Positions 1-9,428 of a DNA stretch of 64,000 nt are shown one piece after another (position 1 is the stretch's first letter; every line of letters begins with the position of its first letter). Below the pieces are notes generated by a model, which was not told where the DNA came from, searched no databases, and saw nothing but the letters and a program-made list of their open reading frames with translations. The stretch covers positions 16,975 through 80,974 of the forward strand of contig JAIPEE010000014.1 in NCBI GenBank assembly GCA_021737275.1, given 5' to 3'. The stretch comes from Desulfobacterales bacterium (GTDB taxonomy: Bacteria > Desulfobacterota > Desulfobacteria > Desulfobacterales > JAIPEE01). The position numbers and the translations under genes are program-made.

Positions 1-665
1 CCCTGACCCTGGAACCCATGAATCTGACGATCGGAGATGTGCGACCCAAAGGTATTTGCGGGTCCGGACTTATTACTATTGTTGCCGAATTGTTTGAAGC
101 AGGTGTGATAGATAACGGTGGTGAATTTGCAAGAGATACCGGAAACAAGCGGATTCGTCAAAGTGACGGTATTTATGAATACGTACTGGCCTGGGCAGAT
201 GAAACCCAGATCGGTAGAAACTTAACGTTGACGGAACCTGACATCGATAATCTTATCCGGGCAAAAGGTGCCATCTATAGCGGTTGTTTGACACTGCTCA
301 AAGAGGTGGGACTTACCATCAACGATCTGGACCAGATCATTATTGCAGGCGCTTTTGGAAGTTATATGGATGTGGAAAAAGCGATGACTATTGGCCTGTT
401 GCCAGAAACGGATTCCGGAAAAATATCCTTTATTGGTAATGGCTCTCTTGTCGGCGCAAAAATGAGTGCCCTGAGTAACCAGATCCGGAAAGATGTTCGG
501 GATGTTTTAAGAAGGATTACAAATTTTGAACTTTCTGAAACCACTTCTTTTATGGATAATTATGTGGCGGCGCTTTTTCTGCCGCATACAGATATGGGAC
601 CATTTCCAAAACTGAAGGCCAGACTGGATAGAAATCGTAAAAATAGCAGTAAGGAGACAACATAG
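1..665 (+). CDS. RACo-like ASKHA-domain protein, C-terminal part (left edge of window)
   Basis: The reading frame is open to the left edge, so this is the C-terminal ~220 residues of a longer protein; the first ATG at 18 is internal. It carries GICGSGLI and, further on, AGAFGSYMDVEKAMTIGLLP, both typical of the ASKHA-fold C-terminal (DUF4445) domain of reductive activators of corrinoid proteins such as RACo. In acetogens RACo uses ATP to reduce Co(II) of the corrinoid iron-sulfur protein to the active Co(I) state. An acs cluster lies 14 kb away on the same strand, so that role is plausible, but the N-terminal 2Fe-2S domain that would confirm it is outside the window. Activators of other corrinoid methyltransferases share this domain. 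Confidence 0.8.
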   Translation, partial: LTLEPMNLTIGDVRPKGICGSGLITIVAELFEAGVIDNGGEFARDTGNKRIRQSDGIYEYVLAWADETQIGRNLTLTEPDIDNLIRAKGAIYSGCLTLLKEVGLTINDLDQIIIAGAFGSYMDVEKAMTIGLLPETDSGKISFIGNGSLVGAKMSALSNQIRKDVRDVLRRITNFELSETTSFMDNYVAALFLPHTDMGPFPKLKARLDRNRKNSSKETT

Positions 666-729
666 ACGTTTATGTCAATATCTTTTAAGTAAAAAAACCG
701 GTCCAGAAAACCATGTTTTGAAACTTGAT

Positions 730-2712
730 TTAGTTATCAATTTTTGTAAGGTCTATTGTTTCGGCTTTTACCTCTTCAGGAAGAATTTTTGGAATTTTAA
801 TTTTAAACGAAGATCCATGGCCTTTTTCAGAACGAACTGTTATTTCGCCGCCATGCTGTTCGATAATCTTTTTTGTAATATAAAGTCCCAGGCCGGTACC
901 CTTGTGTCCTTTTGATGAGTAAAACAGCGTAAATAGCTTTTTCTGTGCTTCAGAATCCATACCAATTCCTGTATCTGTTATACTAAAAACGATATTATCC
1001 TTTTCCCTGTCAACATGAAGTGAAACACTTTTTTCTAATTCAGGCGAGTTTTCGAGGCAAGCGTCCAGAGCATTTTCGAGGATATTTATAATAGCAAGTC
1101 TGACGACCGCCGGATCAATTTCAAAAGATCCCAGGTCTGGCGCCACTTGTCTCTCGTAAAGAATGTTATTTGTTTTCATTTTTCGTTCAGCAACCGCGCT
1201 GACATCACGGGTAAATTTCAGGATATCAATATGTTCCAACTGGAGCGTTCTCTCCTTTGTCAGATAAAGAATATCTAAGATCAAGCTTCGAATATGACCA
1301 ACCTGTTGTTTGACAACGCTCCACCCCTCAAGTATTCTTTCCTGATCGTTCTTTTTTAAACCGCTGTCAAGGGTGTATATTCCACTGTCAAGCCCCGTCA
1401 ACAGGCCTTTTACACCATGAGATATGGAGCTGATTTTGAGGCCAAGAGTAGTAAGATGGTCTTGCAACTCCCTAATTTGAGTTATATTGGTCGACATTTC
1501 AATAACTTGCGTTATTTTGCCGTTGGTGTCATATATCGGTGCGGTAGAGACAAGGACATTATATTGTTCACCATTACGGGCTGTAACAACCATTTCTGAT
1601 TGATGAGACTCGCCATCCTTAAATGTTTTTTGAACAGGGCAGTCAGGGCAAGGTGTCGATCGTTGTTTATATATATAATGACAATTTGCGCCGGGGATAT
1701 GCTCAAAATCTTCTTTAAACTGACGGTTGGCAGCCATTATCCTGAACTCATCATCCTGGACGGTTATATAACAGGGTACTTCATCAAACAGTTGCTGATA
1801 GGTGTGGCGAGTGGATTCCAGCTCTAATTGCAACTGCTGAATTTCAGCCATATCAGTCGTAATTTCAATGACCAGTTCAATTTTTCCATCATTGTTTCGA
1901 ATTGGCGCAGTATGAACAAGTACCGGTTTTTCAGTACCGTTTATGTACCGAAGGGTCTCTTTACTTCTTTGGGACTTACCGGTAATAACGGTCAGCCCGA
2001 CCGGACACGTATCGCGTGAACAGGCGCGTCCCAGGTAGACTTCCCAACTGCCGTCTCCGGTTTTATCACCCAGGCGATCCTTATATAACCGGTTGGTAGA
2101 GAGAATAGACATATCCGTGCTATGAACGGAAACCAGGCAGGGCATTTCATTAAAATGCCGAATAGCGCCATTAAAATCACCGGCAATTTGCCAGAGTGCA
2201 GAAGAAACACCTTCATAGGTTTTACTAACAGCTGTAATTCTTTCCACTTCAACAAGCTTTGCTGATTGTTCGGCAACCAGTTTTTCAAGGTTCTCTGTAT
2301 GGGTATGAATCTGATAACGCATTTCAATTCGTTCGTTTGCTCTTTTCAGCGCTATTTCAAGTGCATCATCATTAATTGGTTTTGTGATAAAATCAGTTGC
2401 ATCGTGTTTTAAGCTCTCTATGGCCAGCGCCATATCTCCATGGCCGGAGATCATAATGACTTCTGTTTCAGGTGAAACTTCCTTTATTTTACTCAATAGT
2501 TCAACGCCTGTCATTCCAGGCATTTTAATATCTGTAAGTACAATTGGCGGGGATAGCTTTAAAAAAAGGCTGAGCGCCTCTATTCCGTTTGCGGCCGGGA
2601 TTACCTGATATCCAATATCGGACAGAGAAAAAGATAGTACTTTTCGGATACTATCTTCATCATCAACTAGTAAAATGCGTCTGTCGGATGGTTTTGGAAA
2701 AGATATCTTCAT
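730..2712 (-). CDS. REC-PAS-PAS hybrid histidine kinase
   Basis: Last gene of the minus-strand tmc/signalling array. An N-terminal receiver domain (VDDE at 16-19, phosphoacceptor Asp61 in TDIKMPG) is followed by a coiled segment, two PAS domains and a kinase core ending in HATPase motifs (NILENALDAC, DTGIGM, GTGLGLYI). The likely phospho-His is in SISHGVKGLL. Both PAS domains carry a clustered-cysteine motif (CSRDTCPVG and CPDCPVQKTF), also present in other sensors of this array. The ATG at 2712 lies just after the stop of the upstream gene; a TTG at 2757 in the same frame would add 15 residues. There is no membrane segment, so it should be cytoplasmic and is likely switched by phosphorylation of its receiver plus a PAS signal. 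Confidence 0.85.
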   Translation of the reverse strand: MKISFPKPSDRRILLVDDEDSIRKVLSFSLSDIGYQVIPAANGIEALSLFLKLSPPIVLTDIKMPGMTGVELLSKIKEVSPETEVIMISGHGDMALAIESLKHDATDFITKPINDDALEIALKRANERIEMRYQIHTHTENLEKLVAEQSAKLVEVERITAVSKTYEGVSSALWQIAGDFNGAIRHFNEMPCLVSVHSTDMSILSTNRLYKDRLGDKTGDGSWEVYLGRACSRDTCPVGLTVITGKSQRSKETLRYINGTEKPVLVHTAPIRNNDGKIELVIEITTDMAEIQQLQLELESTRHTYQQLFDEVPCYITVQDDEFRIMAANRQFKEDFEHIPGANCHYIYKQRSTPCPDCPVQKTFKDGESHQSEMVVTARNGEQYNVLVSTAPIYDTNGKITQVIEMSTNITQIRELQDHLTTLGLKISSISHGVKGLLTGLDSGIYTLDSGLKKNDQERILEGWSVVKQQVGHIRSLILDILYLTKERTLQLEHIDILKFTRDVSAVAERKMKTNNILYERQVAPDLGSFEIDPAVVRLAIINILENALDACLENSPELEKSVSLHVDREKDNIVFSITDTGIGMDSEAQKKLFTLFYSSKGHKGTGLGLYITKKIIEQHGGEITVRSEKGHGSSFKIKIPKILPEEVKAETIDLTKIDN

Positions 2713-2719
2713 CTCAGCT

Positions 2720-3169
2720 TTACGATGCTCCATTATCAAAGGTGTTTTCGCTGACAACGCCCTGAAACAATAAATTTTTAATCGTGTTAATCACCCTTTG
2801 CGGTTCCGGCGGTTTTTCAATATACGCTTCCGGAAGGGGGAGGGGTGAGCCTGACTGTGTGTTCAGCATACTAATGTAATGAAAAAATGTTCTTTGTGCA
2901 ACAGCAGAAATCATAATAACAGGAATATCCTTTAACCCCTCTTCATTTTTAAGTTTTTGATATGTGGCTGCACCGCCGGCCTCCGGCATCATGACATCAA
3001 GAATGATAAGATCCGGTTTTTCCTGTCTGGCTCTGGCAAGTCCGTCATTTCCGTTTTTTGCAATAACAGGTTTAAATCCACTTGTTTCAAGAAGCGCAGA
3101 CATAAATATCCGCATATCCGTTTCATCTTCTACAACCAGTATTCTTTTATCCATTCCATTTGAAAGCAT
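2720..3169 (-). CDS. Single-domain response regulator
   Basis: A 149-aa protein that is almost entirely a CheY-like receiver domain: acidic pocket VVEDE (residues 12-16), phosphoacceptor Asp58 in ILDVMMPE, and a Lys in IEKPPEP near the C-terminus. It has no output domain, so it probably acts through protein contact or as a phosphorelay intermediate. It sits between a 179-aa unknown and the REC-PAS-kinase, with only ~15 bp to the gene before it and a very short gap or overlap with the one after it. The region between beta-4 and alpha-4 is longer than usual (about residues 95-115), which resembles receiver domains found in sensor arrays of sulfate reducers. Confidence 0.85.
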   Translation of the reverse strand: MLSNGMDKRILVVEDETDMRIFMSALLETSGFKPVIAKNGNDGLARARQEKPDLIILDVMMPEAGGAATYQKLKNEEGLKDIPVIMISAVAQRTFFHYISMLNTQSGSPLPLPEAYIEKPPEPQRVINTIKNLLFQGVVSENTFDNGAS

Positions 3170-3184
3170 GATTATAGCGCTTTT

Positions 3185-3724
3185 TCAAAAATCCGATTTA
3201 AGGCGGCACTCTGCCGGCATATTATGAAAGCTTAAGGCCCAGGCAATGCCGTCAATAAACTCAAAGAGGTTAAAGCTGGTATCGAAGGTAAATGTGTCGA
3301 TTTTGTCTCCAAAGATGATATGTTTTAAAAATCCTTGCTGAAGCAGCATATCCAGCATATTACTTAACCATAATGATTTAATATCTATTGTTTTATCATC
3401 TTTGATACCCTGAAGCGTTATATAAGTTTCAATGCCCGGATTTCCAGGGAAACCGGTCATCTCAATAATTTTGCCAATCTGAAAATATTCAACGGTATCA
3501 GAAAAACAGGCTTTATCCGGGCTTGCGTTGTACTCCTCAATAAAAGAAGGGATAAAATTGTTCAGCTTTTTTAAAACAGGATATCTTTCCAGCGTTCTGA
3601 AAAAGCTTCTCAGGGTAAAGGAATTATCCATGGTAATTCTATATCCGAGAAAGCATAATATATCAGAGACAGCCTTGTGTTCATGGTAAACAACACCATC
3701 TGTTGTGATAAATATTTCGTTCAT
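3185..3724 (-). CDS. Conserved-context protein of unknown function
   Basis: 179 aa, soluble, with no signal peptide, membrane helix or recognised domain. It begins MNEIFITTDGVVYHEHK and contains only two cysteines (positions 33 and 73 approximately). It is embedded between the REC-kinase (23 bp upstream) and a single-domain response regulator (15 bp downstream), so it is almost certainly co-transcribed with them. The context suggests a partner or adaptor of the surrounding kinases, but nothing in the residues identifies a function. Confidence 0.7.
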   Translation of the reverse strand: MNEIFITTDGVVYHEHKAVSDILCFLGYRITMDNSFTLRSFFRTLERYPVLKKLNNFIPSFIEEYNASPDKACFSDTVEYFQIGKIIEMTGFPGNPGIETYITLQGIKDDKTIDIKSLWLSNMLDMLLQQGFLKHIIFGDKIDTFTFDTSFNLFEFIDGIAWALSFHNMPAECRLKSDF

Positions 3725-3747
3725 TAGTCCCCGTGATATTTAAAAAA

Positions 3748-4911
3748 TCAAGCCTTTTGCATTTGTTTTTTGTTTTCACCATCAGGAATAGTGACAACAA
3801 ATGTTGTTCCAATACCGGCTTCGGATTTTATGTCAAGACTACCATTGTGCATATCTACTATATGTTTGGCCATCATAAGCCCGATACCCGTTCCCTGGTT
3901 ACCTTTGGTTGTAAAAAAAGAGTTAAATAATTTACTGAGAACATCACTGTTCATTCCGCAACCATTATCTTCCACCTTATATGTAACACCGGTTTCTGTT
4001 TTTACAGATGTTATTGAAATTTTATTTTTATCAGGTAAAACTGATTTTTGAAGGCAGGCATCAATTGCATTTTCAACCAGAGTAAGAAGTACAATGTTTA
4101 TGCCGTCCGGATCAAAACAGATAGCCGGCATACTTTCCAATACAGTCTGAATCGTAATATGGTGGCTGTCTAAACGAGGCTCAAGAACCTCAAGGGCTTG
4201 CTTTACAGGTAGATTGGGATCAACAAGCATAAGGTTTATTTCGGCTGTTTTAGCGTAGTTCAGCAGGTCGAGAGAAAGCCTGGCAATTTTATTTACATTA
4301 CCGGAAATCATGCGCCAGCCATCATTAAGGTATTTGGTATTAATAGTGGAGATTCCTTTTTCCAGAACAAACGCACCGCCTTTTAATCCGCCGGCAATAT
4401 TTTTTATGGTATGGGAAAGCCCGGTAACGGTTTGCCCGATGGCCGCCATTCTTTCAGACCGAACAAGTTTTGCAGACTTTTCCTTCACAAGCATTTCAAG
4501 GTTTTCAGTATATTGTTTAAGCTGCTCCTTCATGAGCCGGCGTTCCCGTGCCCGTCGCAATGCAATCTCCAGTGCATCATCATTTATGGGTTTGGTAATA
4601 AAATCGGTGGCATCAAACTTCAGACTTTTAATGGCAAGGTTCATGTCGCCATGGCCGGTAATCATAATCACCTCTGTGTCGGGAGACTCCTGTTTGATGG
4701 TGCGTAAAAGTGTCAAACCGTCTGAACCGGGCATTTTAATGTCTGATAGAATAAAAGGCGGTTTTTTTTTCCTGAAAATGTCAAGAGCTGATTCACAGCT
4801 TCCAGCTGTATAAACCTCATAACCCATATCAGAAAGTGTCAGGCCAAGGACCTTTCGAATGCCTTCTTCATCATCAACAAGCAAAATGGGTATGTTTTCG
4901 GTAGTACTCAT
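3748..4911 (-). CDS. REC-histidine kinase (response regulator fused to kinase core)
   Basis: 387 aa. The receiver domain (VDDEE at 12-16, phosphoacceptor Asp57 in LSDIKMPG) is joined by a coiled linker to a dimerisation segment with the likely phospho-His in LSHTIKNIAGG and an HATPase domain (LVENAIDACL, DNGCGM, GTGIGLMMAKHI). It shares long identical stretches with the REC and kinase parts of the downstream 660-aa hybrid kinase, so the two are paralogues, this one lacking PAS domains. Its start codon overlaps the stop of the upstream haem-c kinase by one base (TAATG), showing translational coupling. It may be the phosphate acceptor of that kinase and relay the signal onward. Confidence 0.87.
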   Translation of the reverse strand: MSTTENIPILLVDDEEGIRKVLGLTLSDMGYEVYTAGSCESALDIFRKKKPPFILSDIKMPGSDGLTLLRTIKQESPDTEVIMITGHGDMNLAIKSLKFDATDFITKPINDDALEIALRRARERRLMKEQLKQYTENLEMLVKEKSAKLVRSERMAAIGQTVTGLSHTIKNIAGGLKGGAFVLEKGISTINTKYLNDGWRMISGNVNKIARLSLDLLNYAKTAEINLMLVDPNLPVKQALEVLEPRLDSHHITIQTVLESMPAICFDPDGINIVLLTLVENAIDACLQKSVLPDKNKISITSVKTETGVTYKVEDNGCGMNSDVLSKLFNSFFTTKGNQGTGIGLMMAKHIVDMHNGSLDIKSEAGIGTTFVVTIPDGENKKQMQKA

Positions 4912-7190
4912 TATATATTCCTTACAGGCAGGGTAATTGTGAAGCAGGTCCCTTCATTTTTAACAGATGATACCAGAATACTGCCTTTAAAATCCTGGAT
5001 GATGCCATAGCTGATGGAAAGGCCGATACCGGTTCCTGAACCGACTTTTTTGGTCGTAAAAAACGGCTCGAAAATTTTATTTAAAATTGATTTCGGAATA
5101 CCCATCCCGGAATCATGAATTTTAATCACCACATCACTCAGGTGAAGCCCGGACGAGATTAATATTTTCTTTTGCTCTCCCGGTAACTCCCCGGCATATT
5201 GCCATTTTTCATCAATGGCATCACGTGCATTTATGAGGAGGTTAATAAAAACTTGTTCAAGCCGAGTTGCTTCTGCAAGAACACACGGCAAATCTTTTTC
5301 AAGATCCCATTCTACCGTTATTTCTCTGAGTTTAAGCTGTTGTCTGAAAATTTCAAAAGCCTGTTTCAGGATATCGTTTACCTGCACATTTTCCAGTTCA
5401 AGATCAAATTTTCTGCCGAATTGCCGCATATGATTAATAATATTTGCCGCCCTGTCGACATGGCTGTTAATTTCTCCGGCCATATCGAGCATGATATCCA
5501 TGTTAAGCGGTTCATTGTTCCTGAATTTTTTTAAAAAATAGTTGGCGGCAGCTTTTATTACCGTAAGCGGCTGATTAAGCTCATGTGCAACACCGGTCGC
5601 CATTTCGCCCAGTGTAGCCATCTTACCGGCCTGAATAAGCTGCATTTCTGTTTCAAGTCTTTTTGTAACATCTCCGGCGGTTACAATAAGTACTTTTCTG
5701 TCCGGATATTCAAAAGGGGAAATTCTGATATTAATGTATCGGATATCCCCGTCTTTATCTATGTTATGTGCCTGATTAATTTCAGCTAAATCTTTAATCT
5801 TTTTAATATACGTTGCCTGCTCTTCTTCAATAAAAAGCATCAGAAAAGATTTCTTCAGCAGTTCGTCCTTGTTATATCCATATACAATGGAGACGCTGTC
5901 ATTGCAGTCAAGTATCTCCAGTGTTTCAGGATCAAGAACAAAGACCGGGTTTGGAATATTATTAAATATCGCCGTATATTGCTTTTCAGAACGCCTCAGT
6001 TTGTCTTCAAGAAGCTTGGTGTGTGTTATATCAAGGTTCATCTCCACGGCGCCGATAATTTCACCCCTGTCGTTTTTCATAGGAGCCGTTTTTACGAGCC
6101 AGTGAAAGATCGTACCATCTTTATTAACGCCTTTTTCTTCACTAAAGTGGGGCTTGCCGTCTTGAAAGGTTTTTTCTACTGGGCAGTTTTCACATTTTTT
6201 GGTACGGCCCTTGTATGCTGAAAAACAGAAATCTCCAGGTTCAGGGTCAAAACGCTTTGAAAACTCCTGGTTATATCCCATGAGTCTGTAATTTCTGTCC
6301 TGTACAGTAATAATACAAGGTATCAGTTCAAAAAGAAGTTGATACTCATCTTTTTGCCGGTTCAAGGCATGCTGTTTTTTTCCGATCTCCATACCGGTAC
6401 GGTGTATGGCTTTTGCAAGAAAACCGATCTCATCTTTTCTCTCGGAAATATTTTTTAAAGCATCATATTCGCCCATAGCAATAAGGCGTGTTTTGGAGAT
6501 CAGTTTTTTGATGGGGACAGTGACAAATTGGGCCAGAATAAAGACAATTAAACCGGTCGTGACTAAAAAAACAGATAATGCCAGATACCCCAGAGATTTT
6601 TTAAAAGAAACCAGTTCGGCATCCATCTCTTTTAAAGAGACAACAATATCAAGAGTTCCAAGGATCTTTTTTTCTTCAGTATGGGCATGGCAAACACCGT
6701 TTGAACAGCCCGGTTCATTATAAATCGGGCTGACAATTCCCATCAGACGCACGCCTTCATCCGAAATAAACACCCGTTTTCTATTGGAGGCTTCCTGAAC
6801 GGTCAACGGTGGAGATGAGAGATGACATACATTACATGCATCAGAATTGATATCAATCTTTTGTCCGACTTCAGACGGGTTGTTGGAAAACTTGATAAAC
6901 CCATCCTTGCTATAAATCCGGATGTGCTCAAGGCCTTCGTGTTTACCAATGTTGGTAATGATCGAACTCAGATCATCCCTCGCATTATACATCATGGCAT
7001 AATGAGTACCGAGTTTGATCACCTGGCCGAGCTCATCATAATTTAAGATGAGCTCGGCCATTGACTTATCCTTATAATAGCGGATTGAAAACCATGACCA
7101 GATGCTGAACGAAAGGATTAAAATGGCCGCCACAGCGATTATTATCTTTAAAACAAAACTGTGGCGATATTTTTTTAATGAGCTAAGCAT
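4911..7190 (-). CDS. Membrane sensor histidine kinase with two c-type haem motifs
   Basis: 759 aa. Membrane helix 1 (about 12-34), a periplasmic region to about 200, helix 2 (about 201-221), HAMP, two PAS domains, HisKA (AHELNQPLTVI) and HATPase (NLLINARDA, DSGMGI, GTGIGLSISYGI). The periplasmic part contains CNVCH (119-123) and CSNGVCH (162-168), a standard CxxCH and an expanded Cx4CH haem c attachment motif, which points to a di-haem redox sensor facing the periplasm. The first PAS has the Cys motif CENCPVEKTF seen in two neighbours. Its place behind tmcA, which encodes the periplasmic tetrahaem cytochrome, suggests that it reads the redox state of the cytochrome pool. Covalent haem binding is inferred from motifs only. 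Confidence 0.88.
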   Translation of the reverse strand: MLSSLKKYRHSFVLKIIIAVAAILILSFSIWSWFSIRYYKDKSMAELILNYDELGQVIKLGTHYAMMYNARDDLSSIITNIGKHEGLEHIRIYSKDGFIKFSNNPSEVGQKIDINSDACNVCHLSSPPLTVQEASNRKRVFISDEGVRLMGIVSPIYNEPGCSNGVCHAHTEEKKILGTLDIVVSLKEMDAELVSFKKSLGYLALSVFLVTTGLIVFILAQFVTVPIKKLISKTRLIAMGEYDALKNISERKDEIGFLAKAIHRTGMEIGKKQHALNRQKDEYQLLFELIPCIITVQDRNYRLMGYNQEFSKRFDPEPGDFCFSAYKGRTKKCENCPVEKTFQDGKPHFSEEKGVNKDGTIFHWLVKTAPMKNDRGEIIGAVEMNLDITHTKLLEDKLRRSEKQYTAIFNNIPNPVFVLDPETLEILDCNDSVSIVYGYNKDELLKKSFLMLFIEEEQATYIKKIKDLAEINQAHNIDKDGDIRYINIRISPFEYPDRKVLIVTAGDVTKRLETEMQLIQAGKMATLGEMATGVAHELNQPLTVIKAAANYFLKKFRNNEPLNMDIMLDMAGEINSHVDRAANIINHMRQFGRKFDLELENVQVNDILKQAFEIFRQQLKLREITVEWDLEKDLPCVLAEATRLEQVFINLLINARDAIDEKWQYAGELPGEQKKILISSGLHLSDVVIKIHDSGMGIPKSILNKIFEPFFTTKKVGSGTGIGLSISYGIIQDFKGSILVSSVKNEGTCFTITLPVRNI

Positions 7191-7241
7191 TAAGCCATTT
7201 CACGCCTTTCATGCCAGGCAAGCAAGCTGCTCACCTGAATA

Positions 7242-7610
7242 TTAACTATCGTCAGGCTCTCCAAGTGCCTTTTTGGTGAGCGCAAGAACTTCATCAGCTT
7301 CAAAAGGTTTACCCAGGTAACCGACAATGTTTCGGATCGAATGTTTGATACTGGATAATCCACTGATAACAATAACAGGAATATCTTTATATTCATTATC
7401 CTTGACCAGTTTTCTGTAAAATCTCGGACCCCACTCTTTAGGCATTTCAAGATCCAGAGTGATCATGTCCGGCTTAAAAGTCTTGACGACTTCAGCACCT
7501 TCTACACCATTCTCTGCTGAGCAGGTTTCATATCCGTTATCTTCGAAAATATTTTTCAACAATTTGACCACAAGCGGATCGTCGTCAATTATGAGTATCT
7601 TTTTTGCCAT
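7242..7610 (-). CDS. Single-domain response regulator (CheY/DivK type)
   Basis: 122 aa, a complete receiver domain and nothing else: IIDDD (7-11), phosphoacceptor Asp53 in TLDLEMPK, conserved Ser in VISGL and Lys in LGKPF. A strong ribosome site (GGGAGG) lies 5 bases before the ATG. It lies between tmcA and the haem-c sensor kinase; small receiver proteins beside tmc genes are also known from Desulfovibrio. It is probably an intermediate in the phosphorelay that includes the neighbouring kinases. Confidence 0.88.
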   Translation of the reverse strand: MAKKILIIDDDPLVVKLLKNIFEDNGYETCSAENGVEGAEVVKTFKPDMITLDLEMPKEWGPRFYRKLVKDNEYKDIPVIVISGLSSIKHSIRNIVGYLGKPFEADEVLALTKKALGEPDDS

Positions 7611-7637
7611 ACAAGACCTCCCTAAGATTTTTAAGTG

Positions 7638-8021
7638 TTAATTCTTTTCGTGACACGAACCGCACATAACGGGTCCGGCCTTGCTTTCCAGATGACAGCC
7701 TTTACAGTTTTTATGAAAGGCTGTTCTCAGGGGCGGTTTGTCCCCGCTGGAGTCTTCATCATGACATTCAGAGCACATCTGGTCTTCCGAAGACTCATCT
7801 TCCATAAAGATGCCGTCTTCATATACATGGTGGCAGATATTGCAATCCTCAAGGCCAGCATTGTCATTGTGTTCATCATGTTCAAAGGGTACCATACCCC
7901 GGACCGTTTTGCCAAATGAACTTGTATCTATATATGAAACATCTTCCTGTGAAGAGGCGGTTGCAAACGTGATTACTGATATCAGTAATACAGCAAACAT
8001 AATCAATATGCCGTTTTTCAT
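7638..8021 (-). CDS. tmcA: Tetrahaem cytochrome c3, TmcA type
   Basis: 127 aa with a cleavable signal peptide (hydrophobic residues 5-22, ...TFATASSQ) and four CxxCH haem motifs: CNICH, CSECH, CKGCH and CGSCH. Histidines upstream of the motifs (FEHDEHND, HHVYE) are candidate sixth ligands. The mature protein is acidic, as known for the TmcA (type II) cytochromes c3. TmcA is the periplasmic subunit of the Tmc complex and accepts electrons from periplasmic hydrogenase or formate dehydrogenase through type I cytochrome c3. tmcB ends 17 bp upstream. Confidence 0.92.
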   Translation of the reverse strand: MKNGILIMFAVLLISVITFATASSQEDVSYIDTSSFGKTVRGMVPFEHDEHNDNAGLEDCNICHHVYEDGIFMEDESSEDQMCSECHDEDSSGDKPPLRTAFHKNCKGCHLESKAGPVMCGSCHEKN

Positions 8022-8037
8022 TTTTATACTCCTGAAA

Positions 8038-9387
8038 TTATTCGGGTTTTTCCATTACTTCATATAAAATGTCACTGATAAACTTGACTTCCGTACCGAG
8101 TTCGTAATGGTGGACAATGTCTTCAAGGCCACTGTGGCAATTATGACAGGGTGAAATTACAACACTTGCACCGGTCGTTCTGATCTGATCGGCTTTAACC
8201 CTGTTGCCGGTCATCCTTGTCATTTTAAATGGAGGACCACAATTGATAACACCACCGCCGGCCGCACAGCAATAGTTGTGTTCACGGTTTGGATGCATTT
8301 CAATAAAATTTTCACAAATGGCATTGACGACATAACGCGCTTTTTCATGAAGCCCACGTCCCCGAACTACATTACAGGGATCATGAAGGGTGACCGGTTT
8401 TTCATATTTCTTTTTAATCTTGATTTTCCCGGCTTTCAAGATGTCATAATAAAACTCAATAGCGTGGACTACCTCTACAGGCGGCATTTTCCAGCCAAGC
8501 CAGCGGTTTCCTACATCATAAACCGAACGGAACGCATGACCGCATTCACCCATAACAATCTTTTTAACTTTGAGCCGGGCGGCTGTTTCGAAATGTGACT
8601 TTTTCAGACGGCCCATGATTTCATTGTCACCGGAATACATGGCCATATCACTGTTGTCCCAACCGGGTGTTGCCGGCATGGTCCAGTTGATGCCGGCGGT
8701 ATTCATAATAATGCCCGCCTGGTATATTAAACCGGCCAGAAATTTGGGTTCGGGCGCAATAACCGAATACATGATATCGGCCCCTTCTTTTTCCAGCGGA
8801 ATACGAAGTGATGGTATCTCTTCCCGGGCATCCTCTTCTTGCCATTGGAGCGTATCGATCCATTCATCTTCCTTAACCCACATCTGGTTCATGGTAACCG
8901 AATGGCTGTTGGCGGTGTCCTGGAGATAAAGTGGCGTTACGCCCAGCTTATGGCAAATTCGCCGGACAATCGAAATCATATAGGCGATGTCAATACCAAA
9001 CGGACAATACATGGCACATCGTTTACAGACATTACACTGGGTACTGGCAATTTGTGACGCTTTTTTTATAAACTCAGGAGAGACACGTCCTTTCTTCTTC
9101 AGCATTGGCCAAATGGTTTGTTTTATTTTTCCCACCGGTGAATACTGTGGATCCTTGTCATGGGAAACGTAATAGTGACAAGCCTCTGAACATAGACCGC
9201 AGTGAATGCAGGTATCAACATATACCTTCAGGCGGGCACCGGTTTCTTCATCAATGACCTGATTGATCACGGATGCAATTTTATCTTCTGTAAGGGCGGC
9301 AGCCCCTTTTTCAAGACCTTCATCGACAATGTTATCATCAGATGGGATCGCTTTTTTTTCTTCTATTTTTTCAGCTGGATCAGCCAT
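8038..9387 (-). CDS. tmcB: Tmc complex iron-sulfur subunit, HdrD-like
   Basis: 449 aa, cytoplasmic. Two [4Fe-4S] motifs, CIHCGLCSEAC (Cys60, 63, 66, 70) and CNVCKRCAMYCP (Cys118, 121, 124, 128), precede a region resembling heterodisulfide reductase subunit D, with CCG-type elements GECGHAFRS, HDPCNVVRGRG, YCCAAGGG and SPCHNCHSG. HdrD-like subunits usually carry a non-cubane cluster in these motifs. In Tmc this subunit is thought to pass electrons between the membrane cytochrome b and a cytoplasmic thiol/disulfide or sulfur partner. tmcA follows by 17 bp and tmcC precedes by 41 bp. Confidence 0.92.
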   Translation of the reverse strand: MADPAEKIEEKKAIPSDDNIVDEGLEKGAAALTEDKIASVINQVIDEETGARLKVYVDTCIHCGLCSEACHYYVSHDKDPQYSPVGKIKQTIWPMLKKKGRVSPEFIKKASQIASTQCNVCKRCAMYCPFGIDIAYMISIVRRICHKLGVTPLYLQDTANSHSVTMNQMWVKEDEWIDTLQWQEEDAREEIPSLRIPLEKEGADIMYSVIAPEPKFLAGLIYQAGIIMNTAGINWTMPATPGWDNSDMAMYSGDNEIMGRLKKSHFETAARLKVKKIVMGECGHAFRSVYDVGNRWLGWKMPPVEVVHAIEFYYDILKAGKIKIKKKYEKPVTLHDPCNVVRGRGLHEKARYVVNAICENFIEMHPNREHNYCCAAGGGVINCGPPFKMTRMTGNRVKADQIRTTGASVVISPCHNCHSGLEDIVHHYELGTEVKFISDILYEVMEKPE

Positions 9388-9428
9388 TAAAAACCTCCTT
9401 ATAAATTATGACGATAATGAATATTTAT

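Noticed and set aside
18..665. Complete small gene starting at ATG 18
   Set aside because: The frame is open upstream to the window edge and the residues fit the middle of a DUF4445 domain, so it is the end of a longer gene.
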